Shown piece after piece: positions 27,401-36,500 of a stretch of DNA of 64,000 bases (the first letter of the stretch is position 1; the number at the start of each line of letters is the position of its first letter). This DNA is from Bacteroidales bacterium (lineage in GTDB: Bacteria; Bacteroidota; Bacteroidia; Bacteroidales; Tenuifilaceae), in NCBI GenBank assembly GCA_013376985.1, contig JACABB010000003.1, positions 173,280 to 237,279 on the forward strand, given 5' to 3'. The position numbers and the translations under genes were made by a program. The notes under the pieces were generated by a model. The model saw only the letters and a list, made by a program, of their open reading frames with translations. It had not been told where the DNA came from and searched no databases.

Positions 27401-28912
27401 AAAGATTGGGATTGGAATTATTTATCTGAAAACCCAAGTCTTGACTTTAGTTCTGATTTTATTGAAAAAACGAAATCAAAATCTTGGAATTGGAAATCGG
27501 TTTCACGGCACAAAACATTTTTGCCAATTGATGGAATACTAACGCTTACCAAAGATTTTGATTTAGATTGGGAATATTTATCCCAAAATTCAAATTTAAA
27601 CCCAACCAAAGAACTACTTGTAAAATTTGAAACAAAATGGGATTGGTACAACATTACTCAAAATACACAAATCAATTTTTCAGACATTGATTTTATTGAA
27701 TGTTTTGCAGACAAATGGAATTGGCGTTTTATATGTGAAACAGAAAAACTGCCATTGAATAATCAGATTCTAAACAAATTTAAAGAGTTTTTAAAGTGGA
27801 GTTCAATTTCAGCAAACACCAATATAAATTTCACAAAAGAGATTATTCAAGAGTTTGAACAGTATTGGAACTGGTCGGCACTCAAAGAAAACAAACGAGT
27901 TGAAGAACTTCTTGGAAGTTATGTTGCTGATGAAATAAGTAAATCTGCAAGCCTTAATTTCATTGATAAAATTGAGCAACAAAATTCACAATGGAAGGGC
28001 CATATTTATCACTTTTCACATATTGACAATGCTGTTGAGATTATCAAAAACAGAAAAATTCAAAGTAGAAATAAGGCAAACATACAAGGCGATGCAGCAG
28101 GAAACGTTGTTCATCGTAGAGATGATGCACACGATTATGCTCGTTTTTATTTCAGACCGCATACACCGACACAGTTTTACAATGAATTTTTAGGTAAGAA
28201 TACAACCGATGGTTATAATAGTAGCAATTTTGGTTGGGTATCTTGGTATGAGAAAGCAAGGGGTTTAGGATTTCCAAAATGTCCTATTCCAATTTTTTTC
28301 AAGTTTTCACTTCAAGAGGTTTTGTTTAAAAACAAGGAGCAATGTTTTATCAGTAATGGGAATATGCAAACTGATTCAACACAATTCGGAAGCATAGAAA
28401 AAATGATAAATAAATTCGGTTTTGATGATTTGTATTACACGCCACAACAGTACGCAACAAAAGAAGATTACAATAGGTATCGCAACTATGCTCAGCAAGA
28501 GTTTTTAGTAAAAGACGAACTTACTTTTAATGACTTAACGGATTTTGAAATTGTTTGCCCTTCTGATGCGGATAGAGCTCTACTCATAAATTTATTAGGT
28601 CAAGAGCATAAAGATATTTTCTCAAAAATCATTGTTGATTGGAACTATTACAACAATGAAAATCCAAGAGTGAGAATTGAAGAAGAAGAATCTGAATTGC
28701 ATATTTCGACAAATTTTAAAGGAAACGGATATTTTGTTTTGAACGGAACGTCTGACATTAAAGAAATTGAAATTCTTTCAGGTGATGTTAGCAAAATAGA
28801 CAAACGAAAAATCATTTTCAACTCTTATCTTTCTCTTGGAAACATAAAACAAAACATACAATTAAACTTTATTGATGAATCAAACAGGAATTGGTTTGTG
28901 TATGCAAAATGA
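24482..28912 (+). CDS. Giant W-x-W repeat protein with C-terminal DarT-like ADP-ribosyltransferase
   Basis: 1476 residues. Residues 1-110 look like a winged-helix region. From about 260 to 1160 some two dozen units of about 26 residues repeat (K)xWxWxxLSxNxxLxxxxIL, for example NWDWKALSENEKVEI, NWNWKAISKRRNLTF, DWDWNYLSENPSLDF. From about 1172 a DarT-like domain begins: IYHFSHIDNAVEIIKNRKIQ, then DDAHDYARFYFRPHTPTQFY, and YAQQEFLVKDEL carrying the probable catalytic Glu (about 1340). DarT puts ADP-ribose on thymidine in single-stranded DNA. The repeats may be a target-sensing scaffold that restrains the toxin. The next gene is a matching macrodomain antitoxin. Confidence 0.8.
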   Translation: MDSTKTPYASFPLEWTVKSTSYKIRYRKAFNINEIDEIFCSIINAKVNEINVSEIGSLLGFNLQDLAEIDILNIYLKGLTEYNLIVINNETIQLTEFGQEALLSKLKYKYFFATTALFENQQATGEKFDFPFKIVFDLENGLSQENKIDKLTFENPELIQKLQFQLFGNDIYKGEIIELYESSPYINYKSISLQCEFTALEDSFQLSIYKSNINKPDLQFLIDLPENEELKSKLIRKGMYHHILSEKYSITVQDIEMYIDLWNWKELAENPKIAWGDKTIFKLFLENGDGSVWSAISEKAPIESIKSIIQEYAEYWNWTTLTERFDNGFIKEQIEKFNWDFEELSYKATELVISLLSNSSLKDCNWDWNYLSKNLPDKFIEENIENFNWDFYEITVSKNDIFKNTFIKYRDKLEILISKSWNWKFISEEINLNFLHKNISGLAIKLNWHTVLNRFFNNEELTAKCLKEESFKSLLKQHLPDNFVVALQKYLWTPNLIDFFEQQNLIQWESKTYINGFDTNENVQWVKTIFQKYHSRITTVKGFLNVSQQISDYSLIEEFADFTWNWEGISQNKELISNIAFIEKAFVGEFHFSNNLLWDKILSQSTFDVAFWNKNLEAFHNTTDSEKQFLFWNSLTQKETQDFIFTNSHFPWDWSFITGNSTAETILDSFEDEELFEKWDWGIATRKLDKETILDKFDELARFIDWKFLINEVFTIENELSMDKQLQRIADCLSVVKSDKRKEFWKDLTAKYPFATLSSIVEATYQNEKFEWDWDFISNHNQFPTDIRTLNRFKQKINWSVLSESNAIHQKFNPISWDTYKDWLNNTDHYLSKFADNWDWVVLSKNKNVTYNRFILTKHKGEKWDWEYLSEFGGFLTKQKRDNEKYLEQVVKQFRFYIKFEFLSKRKDIKIDSGLILATKDKNWDWKALSENEKVEISNELILELKDKNWNWKAISKRRNLTFNNETILQLLDKDWDWNYLSENPSLDFSSDFIEKTKSKSWNWKSVSRHKTFLPIDGILTLTKDFDLDWEYLSQNSNLNPTKELLVKFETKWDWYNITQNTQINFSDIDFIECFADKWNWRFICETEKLPLNNQILNKFKEFLKWSSISANTNINFTKEIIQEFEQYWNWSALKENKRVEELLGSYVADEISKSASLNFIDKIEQQNSQWKGHIYHFSHIDNAVEIIKNRKIQSRNKANIQGDAAGNVVHRRDDAHDYARFYFRPHTPTQFYNEFLGKNTTDGYNSSNFGWVSWYEKARGLGFPKCPIPIFFKFSLQEVLFKNKEQCFISNGNMQTDSTQFGSIEKMINKFGFDDLYYTPQQYATKEDYNRYRNYAQQEFLVKDELTFNDLTDFEIVCPSDADRALLINLLGQEHKDIFSKIIVDWNYYNNENPRVRIEEEESELHISTNFKGNGYFVLNGTSDIKEIEILSGDVSKIDKRKIIFNSYLSLGNIKQNIQLNFIDESNRNWFVYAK

Positions 28913-28958
28913 CACGCTTCAATTTTGTTTTAACTTTGTTATTTATACAGATTAAAAA

Positions 28959-29630
28959 ATGGCATTAAAACATATAAGAGGAAATATTTTCAATACTAAG
29001 TGTCAAACTATTGTGAACACCGTGAATTGTGTTGGCATAATGGGTAAAGGAATAGCCTTTGTGCATAGACTTCGCTATCCAAAAATGTATGAAGAATACA
29101 AAGAACATTGTAAAAATAAACTCATCAAAACAGGTTCATTGTGGCTTTACACGAAACAAGAAAATGCACCTTGGATTTTAAGTTTTCCAACAAAGTTTCA
29201 TTGGAAATATCCAAGCAAAATAGAATGGATTGAGCAAGGCTTACAAAAATTCGCAGAAACCTACGAGAAGAAAGGAATTACTTCAATCGCCTTTCCTTTA
29301 CTTGGCACACACAACGGAGGTTTAGACACAAACGAAGTAAAAAGACTTATGGACGAGTATTTAGGAAAATGTGCCATAGACATTGAAATATATGATTATG
29401 ACCCAAATGCAAAAGACGATTTATTTGAATTGTTCAAAACAAAATGGTTGTCATTAGACGAGAAAGTAATCAAAGCAGAAACAGGCATACAACCACAATA
29501 TGCAAGAAAAATTTCAGAGATAATTCAAAACGGAGAAATAAACTCAATGATTGCATTAGCGAATTATGACGGTATCGGAGAAAAGACCTTGGAAAAGGCG
29601 TTTAATTATGTATTAAACAGTCCAAGCTAA
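28959..29630 (+). CDS. darG: DarG-like macrodomain antitoxin
   Basis: 223 residues. The macrodomain opens IRGNIFNTKCQTIVNTVNCV then GIMGKGIAFVHRLRYPKMYE (about 6-45), followed by SFPTKFHWKYPSKIEWIEQG and SIAFPLLGTHNGGLD: the DarG pattern of ADP-ribosyl-DNA hydrolase that removes ADP-ribose from thymidine. A small C-terminal helical domain (about 160-223) is shorter than the toxin-binding domain of classical DarG. It lies 46 bases after the DarT-type gene on the same strand. It should neutralise the toxin and repair its mark. Confidence 0.88.
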   Translation: MALKHIRGNIFNTKCQTIVNTVNCVGIMGKGIAFVHRLRYPKMYEEYKEHCKNKLIKTGSLWLYTKQENAPWILSFPTKFHWKYPSKIEWIEQGLQKFAETYEKKGITSIAFPLLGTHNGGLDTNEVKRLMDEYLGKCAIDIEIYDYDPNAKDDLFELFKTKWLSLDEKVIKAETGIQPQYARKISEIIQNGEINSMIALANYDGIGEKTLEKAFNYVLNSPS

Positions 29631-29722
29631 ACAACCACACACATTGCTAAGTAGCACGAGTCAACACTAAAGTCAAAGCTTGTAGGCTGATAAAAATAAA
29701 AACCAATTTAGAGTCTTGTTTG

Positions 29723-30604
29723 CTAAGGAAAGTGAAGTAATTTTCTGTCATTGGAAATATTATAAATAATAGAATGCCAACCTATTTTTGCAATTTCATT
29801 AGTAGTGTTGCTAATAGGAATTTGTTTTTGGAGTTTGTTCAGAATTAATCCAATTCTGACTAACTCCGAAGCATCTAAAATATTATAGGATATTATTTCC
29901 AGAAGATTTCTTAATGTAAGGATATCAATTCTGTCAAACTGCTTCGCAGTTGGGTTATTTGTAAACGTGATTAGATAATCTAAAAGCCTTTCTGTGCTTA
30001 TAGTTATGAATTGGTATTTCATAATTTCCCCATAGAAATAGACAATTGAATTTACCTGTTCTAAGCTCAAATTGGGAATGTTGAATACAAATTTGGTGTT
30101 CTTGCTTAAAAGTCTTTCTATATCATCTCGCAAATACGAGGCTAATTGAATTTTATTTTCTTCAAGAAGATTGGTTTCAGAAACGTTTAACTGTTTTATC
30201 CGTTCGGTAAAATAAATCCCAGCTCCATATATTCCATTATTATTCATAAGGGTTCTTGATTTCAGGATGGCAACAAACAACAATTTGTCAATTTCATCCA
30301 GAATAAGATTCTTTTCTTTGCCAATAAACCCATTTTGGGCTAAATATTCGATTCCCCAAGCAATACCGGTTAAACCGTTTTCAAAACTCAAAGGCAAACG
30401 GCTTGGTATAAGCTCAAATAATTGGTTTATTAGTTCCCTTGCACAATCCTCATATTCTTCATTCCCGCTAATCTTGAAATAGTTAAATAAGTATATTGCA
30501 GCTCCCATTTTTCCATTAAAAAGACCCGGTTCCTGAATATAAGATGAGTTGATAAGAAAATTATCTGCAAACTGTTTCGTCCAATTTAAAAGCTGATTTT
30601 GCAT
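29723..30604 (-). CDS. LanC-like barrel protein without zinc ligands
   Basis: 293 residues. The internally repeated pattern LFNGKMGAAIYLF (28-40), ENGLTGIAWGIEYL (75-88) and NNGIYGAGIYF is that of LanC-type alpha/alpha barrels, seen in Bacteroidota peptide-modification loci. The Cys-Cys-His zinc site of active lanthionine cyclases is absent: only one Cys is present, so enzymatic cyclisation is unlikely. It is the last gene of the leftward operon, 10 bases after the propeller gene, and is convergent with darG. No precursor peptide or radical-SAM gene is near. The role is unknown; a binding or scaffold function is possible. Confidence 0.65.
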   Translation of the reverse strand: MQNQLLNWTKQFADNFLINSSYIQEPGLFNGKMGAAIYLFNYFKISGNEEYEDCARELINQLFELIPSRLPLSFENGLTGIAWGIEYLAQNGFIGKEKNLILDEIDKLLFVAILKSRTLMNNNGIYGAGIYFTERIKQLNVSETNLLEENKIQLASYLRDDIERLLSKNTKFVFNIPNLSLEQVNSIVYFYGEIMKYQFITISTERLLDYLITFTNNPTAKQFDRIDILTLRNLLEIISYNILDASELVRIGLILNKLQKQIPISNTTNEIAKIGWHSIIYNISNDRKLLHFP

Positions 30605-30614
30605 TGTCCGTTTT

Positions 30615-31577
30615 TTAGTTATTATTCCCTGCGCTAAAAAGGCTTAGTAAAAAATCCCATGAAAAGTATTTGAGCCTGCTTACACAATCATCTTTCCCAT
30701 AAGAAAGTAAAACGCCTTCGTCATAATTTACCAGCCCCATAGGAAAAACACATTTCATGTTGTAATTCTCATTAGAGCCTAATTTTGACAACCTTGTATA
30801 TTCCTCTGTATTTTCTTCTTCCCAAATACCAATTGGGTCAGGATAGTATTGAAAAGTAAAATCGGACAGGTTTATCCGGGCTATGGTATAATAGTAAGTC
30901 CGAAACAGTTTGGGTTTTGAATAGTCATAGATAACAGAATGGACAAACCCATATCTCCAGTCGCTTTTTTGTTTTGGAAAAGAAACGAAAGGAGTACCGC
31001 CCCTTATTTCGCCAAATGACCAGCTTTTTGTTTCAATTTTTGCATTGTAACATTCTGACAATATAAAGTTGCCCGGCTTACCCATTGCTTCTAAAATTCG
31101 TATTCTGGGTGCAAAATCGGTTATGATAAACAATCGTTCATTCCATTCAACAGGTGTCCAGTTTTTCTCATGGATTCTTTTTCCATAACATCGGAAGGAT
31201 TGTTGCTGTGTTATTCGTCCGGTTTGTGTATCAATTATTCCCATACCAACAGCGCACATCCATAACCAGCCCATTTCAGGAGAGCCAGCAAGGTAGGTGT
31301 AGAATGCAAGTAGGTTATCTTGAAATGAAAATAGCCTGACATCTTCAAAAACAGGATTTTCATTAGTTGCATCTAACTTAGTATGGTTTATGGGTTCAAT
31401 GTCTTTATTAAGCTCAGTAATATAGTGGGCTGTATCAAGTTCCTGAATGCGCCTTGTACGGTACGCACACCACAAACGACCCTTATTTTCAGCTATTGAA
31501 GTATTAATTTTAAGCAGTGCATTGGGACATAAGAGATTTTCAAGCTTAATCTTTGAATTGTTTAGAAGGGTTCTCAT
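30615..31577 (-). CDS. Five-bladed beta-propeller, GH130/GH43-like
   Basis: 320 residues. Blade motifs characteristic of the glycosidase/phosphorylase propellers recur: GRLWCAYRTRR (33-43), VFEDVRLFSFQDNLLAFYTY (76-95), KNWTPVEWNERLFIITDFAP (138-157), RGGTPFVSF (192-200) and YGFVHSVIYDYS (209-220). Acidic residues at EDVRLF match the general position of the GH43-type site, but I cannot confirm catalysis. It sits three bases after the RadC-RecA gene and 10 before the LanC-like gene. In a viral operon it could bind or trim surface glycans; elsewhere such proteins act on sugars. Confidence 0.6.
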   Translation of the reverse strand: MRTLLNNSKIKLENLLCPNALLKINTSIAENKGRLWCAYRTRRIQELDTAHYITELNKDIEPINHTKLDATNENPVFEDVRLFSFQDNLLAFYTYLAGSPEMGWLWMCAVGMGIIDTQTGRITQQQSFRCYGKRIHEKNWTPVEWNERLFIITDFAPRIRILEAMGKPGNFILSECYNAKIETKSWSFGEIRGGTPFVSFPKQKSDWRYGFVHSVIYDYSKPKLFRTYYYTIARINLSDFTFQYYPDPIGIWEEENTEEYTRLSKLGSNENYNMKCVFPMGLVNYDEGVLLSYGKDDCVSRLKYFSWDFLLSLFSAGNNN

Positions 31578-31580
31578 ATC

Positions 31581-33557
31581 TCAGAACGTTTCCTGATTTT
31601 GAAAAACTTCCAGCTTTCCACCCACACCAAACCTGCCATTAGCTTTGGCAATCCCGTTTTCAACCTCGATAATCACATCCACATCGTGGGCAAAATCTTG
31701 TTTTCCCCTGAAATTGCCTTCTTTGGTTGTATGGAATATAAATATGAAGGCTGTTTTGGGATTATCTTTTCTAAGCTTGGTTAAATCTTGGCTCGTTAGA
31801 CTTGCTTTGCTCACCGAATCAATGAATACAAACTGGTACTGTGATAAATCATCAGGAATTTTCTCAGCTATGATAAGATTTGGATGGATTGCCCCAAGAC
31901 GTTCAAGTTTCTCTTTTAGCGTGTACCCAAAACCTTCCTCGATGGCCACGAACAAAACCTTTCCGTGATGCTCTGCCAAATGTCGTGCAAAATCAATACA
32001 AAGGGTTGATTTACCACTTTTAGGCAGACCGAAAACCATTGCAGAGAACCCTACAGATGGATCGCCAATAAGTTCTCGATACCGTCCTTTTAACCCAATG
32101 GTTTCAAATTCCATTCCAGCCAACTCGGAACTGGATATAACAGTTGGGTCAGGTATTGGCGTTGGAGTAGGATTTTCTTCAATTCCTTGCAACGAATGTT
32201 TTGTTTTCTTATGCTTATGCCCTTTGCAAAAACAACTCATCAGCCCGTTTAAAGTTGTTTCATTGATAATCGGAGCTTTTGTTTTTCCTTGCAAATAGGT
32301 TTCAAGAGAGGTAACAATGTCATAAAGCGTATGTATATAAGGGTCTGTATTTGCAATTTTTTCCGTATCAACGGCTTTTTGAATTTTCTTTAATAGCAAT
32401 TGGGCTTTGGCTTTTACGTCTTGTTTGCCGTGCAAGCCAATGTATTGTTTGATATACATAACAGATAACATAGTCTTTTCGCTGTGGGCAATGACAGAAT
32501 AAGCCTCCAGTGTTTTCTCGTCAATGTTTACCTGTATGGTATTGCCCATTTGATTGTAACACTTGATAAGCTGGTTCTGAATGTTCCCGATTTCTTTGGC
32601 ATAAACTGATGTTTTACGGATGCGTTTTTCGACTATGGCTTTTTGAAGGGAGTTTAGCAAATTCAAGACTTGCGACTTGTCTTTCGTTTTTCCATGTAAC
32701 CCAACATAGCGTTTGATAAATGAAACCTCTAAATCAAGTTTCTCCACCTGAATCTCGGAATCATTTTGGGACGGTTCTGTTTCAGGTTTACGAGATGATT
32801 TTGGAGTTTTAGTTTTTTCGGATTTCTCTTTCTTCTTTTTAGGTTCAGAAGGGGTTTTAACAGATTCTTTTTCTAATACTTCATTGAGTTTCTCCGCAAA
32901 AGCATCAATATACTTCTTGATGGTTTCATCATCATTATATAAGTCAATATTCTCACGAATAAACTCGAATTCGTCCTGTTTTAAAGCTTCAGGTAAAATA
33001 CTTTGGTCAATGCCAGGGTATTCTGAAATAATGTTTTCGGTTGTTATCATAGCAGTATCGTTTAATCCGTTTAAAGTCCCTTCATCGGCAAAAGAGTAGT
33101 AGCCCTCGGTTGTATAAATCACATGGTCTAAAAGAACAATTTTTACCGTTTTTAATGCTTGCGAAAGATTCTTGGTGAGTTCTTTGTCGGGTTCTGATGG
33201 AAAAAGTGAACCGGATGGATGGTTGTGTGAAATAACAACTGCCTGTGCCAGTGCTTTTGTCGCCAGCCCTATAATCATTGGTATATCAACAATGGTTGCA
33301 GAAGATGAACCGATAGTATGCCGATAATAGCCAATAAGTTTATTTGCCCTATTTAAAAGCAGCATGATGAAGTTCTCTTGAATGGTATTGCGGCCATAGA
33401 TGCGTTTTAAAATAGCATATATGTCGCCCGATGATGTTACTTTCTTTACATCAAAGGCTTTTCCCTTGTTCATTCGGATTTTAATCTCAGGCACAAAAGC
33501 CTTTAAAGGCTCATCGTCCACGCCGAACAACACTATTTCTTTTTTCTCCTGGTACAT
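31581..33557 (-). CDS. RadC (JAB/MPN) domain fused to a RecA/RadA-like ATPase
   Basis: 658 residues. A RadC domain (about 35-175) has the metal site HNHPSG at 111-116 with D124 after it. A Lys-rich linker (about 240-270) is followed by two tandem units of about 75 residues sharing IKxYxGLHGK...LLxxxQKA. The C-terminal ATPase starts near 480 with Walker A FGLPKSGKSTLCID (about 504-517), then VLFVAIEEG, FVFIDSVSKA, and the RadA-like HTTKEGNFRGKQDFAHDVDV and ANGRFG. The fusion of a RadC peptidase-like domain with a recombinase/motor is unusual and recalls polyvalent proteins of phages. Three bases separate it from the helicase gene upstream. Confidence 0.8.
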   Translation of the reverse strand: MYQEKKEIVLFGVDDEPLKAFVPEIKIRMNKGKAFDVKKVTSSGDIYAILKRIYGRNTIQENFIMLLLNRANKLIGYYRHTIGSSSATIVDIPMIIGLATKALAQAVVISHNHPSGSLFPSEPDKELTKNLSQALKTVKIVLLDHVIYTTEGYYSFADEGTLNGLNDTAMITTENIISEYPGIDQSILPEALKQDEFEFIRENIDLYNDDETIKKYIDAFAEKLNEVLEKESVKTPSEPKKKKEKSEKTKTPKSSRKPETEPSQNDSEIQVEKLDLEVSFIKRYVGLHGKTKDKSQVLNLLNSLQKAIVEKRIRKTSVYAKEIGNIQNQLIKCYNQMGNTIQVNIDEKTLEAYSVIAHSEKTMLSVMYIKQYIGLHGKQDVKAKAQLLLKKIQKAVDTEKIANTDPYIHTLYDIVTSLETYLQGKTKAPIINETTLNGLMSCFCKGHKHKKTKHSLQGIEENPTPTPIPDPTVISSSELAGMEFETIGLKGRYRELIGDPSVGFSAMVFGLPKSGKSTLCIDFARHLAEHHGKVLFVAIEEGFGYTLKEKLERLGAIHPNLIIAEKIPDDLSQYQFVFIDSVSKASLTSQDLTKLRKDNPKTAFIFIFHTTKEGNFRGKQDFAHDVDVIIEVENGIAKANGRFGVGGKLEVFQNQETF

Positions 33558-33559
33558 GG

Positions 33560-36500
33560 TTATACTTTTAAAAGTTCGAGCATTTTGAGCTTTGCTTGTG
33601 CCTTAATTCGTGCAATGCGAATGCGTTTTTCATTGTCTGAGCCAGCTTGTGGGGTTATTGGAACTCCCGGCTGTTTTGGGTTTATTTTGCAATAACCCGG
33701 CTTGTCCGATGGTTCTGGAAATACACAAGTTTCAGGGTCGTAATCATCTTTGAGGTATTGCAACAAATAGTTGAGCTTCGCAAAGTCCTCAGCCCGTTCC
33801 TTTGGAGATTTACCTTTCACAGCAAGGGTTTCTTTCTTGGCTTCGATTTCCTTAAATAGCTCATGGAAGCGTTTGGATTGTTCGCCATGTTGACCACCTC
33901 TGTAATTGGATAGCTTTGCATCAGCATTCATCACATCTTTCTTCAGCTCGCTTTCCAAACCACTCATATTATCGAAAATAGTAAGTCGTTTGGGTTTGAG
34001 AATGGTACGCTCTATTTTGTAAACGCTGGTCATGGATTCCTTGAACTCGTTTACAATCCAGTAATTGTCAAAGTACTGAACTTCACGTTGTATTTTACGG
34101 GCGCATTCCAGCAGGTCGTTATCGGAAACTGATGTGCTGGTTTGTATTTTCTCAATCTCAACTTTCAGGGCTTCGCTTTTCTTTTGAAAGTCCTTTATTT
34201 TCTTGACTTGTTCCTTTTCGTCAGGTGCATCTTTATATTCATAAAGCTTCTTATCAACCTTTTCATTGTCGAAAATCCAATGTTTGGCAAGCGATTCATT
34301 GTAGAACTTATTAATCCAAACAACGAGTTCGTCTTTATCGGCAAGATATTGGCTAATGGCATCCTTTACTTTATTCACTTGCGACAGGTTGGCACTGGCA
34401 CGACTGAGTTCCCGTTCCACATCCCTACGTTCTTCATCGAAGTATAAAGCGGTGATTCGTCCAACATCGGTAATAAGTGCCAACTTTACTTCTTGTGGGT
34501 CGAGCGATTCAACATCAAGGACATTCCCCCGGTCAGCTTTGAACCAGATATCGTTGATACGTCCCGTTTTTTCTTCAAGTTTTTGGAATACAAATACGTC
34601 CATCGAATCCTGCACCAACGGCATTACCGAACGGATAAAAGCAAATTCATTGCCCTGTCTCCAAATACGCCCTTCGAGCTGGCGAATATCTGTAGGATTC
34701 CAATCGGGATAAAGATTGTAAATAACCGTTCCCCGCTTTTGTAAGTCAATCCCTTCACGAATGGTAGCTGTGCCAATAATGATTTTAACAATCCCTTCTA
34801 AAAAGGCTTCTTTGACGTTCTCTTTCTTGATGTCGGAAATGGAACTATCCAAGATTTCAACTTCATCGAAACGGGTATTGTTGTAAAGCACATTTTTCTT
34901 GTAACCGATTTCTTTTTCGAGGTACTCTTTGATAAGTTTAAAATATTCCTTCCCTCGATTCATGTACAACACCTGTCCCGATACTTCTTTCAAGACCTGT
35001 GGAATGTTTTCAGAATTACTCTTTGCCAGCTTTTCGTGATATTCCTTTACCGTTCGGCAACACTCGCAAGCAAAGAGTATTTTCGGGCTTTCTTCTACAA
35101 ACTCTTTGTAGTTCTCAGGTCGGTCGGCATTTCCGACATACAGGTATGGAGAAAGCGCATTATCAAGGCTGTAAGCCAATGCACGGAACAAATCACCCAT
35201 ATTGAGTTTCCCAGAGGTCGCAGATTGAGCCAACGAAACTATGGCTTGCTGGTTACGGCGTTGCTTCACCGTAGGCTCAATGTAAGTCAATACTTGTTTG
35301 GCAGGGCTTAATTTTAGCATCTTGCCATCGGACGATTTATCGTAAATCTTAGGAAGGTTGACTTTAAACGGACGTTTTACTCCAGCTTCTTCGCCTGTTT
35401 TATAAAGAATGTGATTATAGATAAGCTTTTGAAGGATTAAACGGTTAGTAAAGCTTTTGATAACCTCCTTTTCTACGATTTCCTCTTTGTAATTTGCTGT
35501 CCACTCCACGGTGGGCAAAATAAAAGTATCAAAAAAAGCATTGATATGATAAATGCCGTTCTTGCGCATACTTTCATAAGCCACGAGCGAAAGCATGGAA
35601 TAGATTTCAAGCGGACTGTTGGTAAAAGGTGTTGCAGTTAAAAGCATTATATTGTTGCCATAGGTGCGTTGTATGTAGTTGGCATGGAAAAAGGCTTTGA
35701 TACCTGTTTCGGAAACGGCAGAGGTAATATTGTAGCGTTTGTTTCCTTCGTCATCGCTCTTTACCTGTTCAAACACATTCTTGCAACGGTGCGCCTCGTC
35801 AATAACAAGATAGTCTATTCCTAGCGTGTCAATATCGCAAACGGTGTTCTTTTCACCCATGCCGATTTTCTCACGGTATTTCTGGTAGTCAATCTCCGCA
35901 TCACGGGCGGATTTTTCGGCACTTTGCCCAAGGATATTGACCAATTCTGTAAATAAGTTTTCGGAAACATTTCCTGAAAAGCCTATCTGTTTAAATCCTT
36001 CATAGGTTACGAGGGTTATTGAGTTTTCCGGTACTTGCTTTGTAAAATTGATTTTCTCCTTAATGCCAGTTCCGAGGTTACTCCAATCATTTAGCTTGAT
36101 ACCTGTATATGACAATACACCTGGTACAAATTCTTTCGTATGTTTATCCGTATAACCGATAATTTCACCAATCCATTTTTTGTAAGTAGGCTTAGGAACA
36201 ACAACCAACGGGCGTTTGCATTTACCTGAATAGATATTGGTAGCAATGTTGATGATTGCAGTCATTGTTTTTCCAACACCAACGTCAAAAGCACAGATAC
36301 CACTACCCAAGGCTTCAAAGAAGGCTACACCTTCTCGTTGAATGGGTGTTATCTGTAACATACCCGATTTGAAACGAGACGAACATTCAAAGCCCACTGG
36401 AACACGTTTGTGGTTAATGTCGCTCTGGGCATTGTACATCCGGTTCCATGTTTCATCGAGGCGTTTCTGGTCTTCCGGTGTGAGAACTTCATGCAGGAAA

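Noticed and set aside
34142-34712. Plus-strand frames of about 100-118 codons opposite the giant helicase
   Set aside because: They are antisense shadows of a gene with intact SF2 motifs, and their composition (Ser/Phe-rich) is typical of reverse-frame reading.
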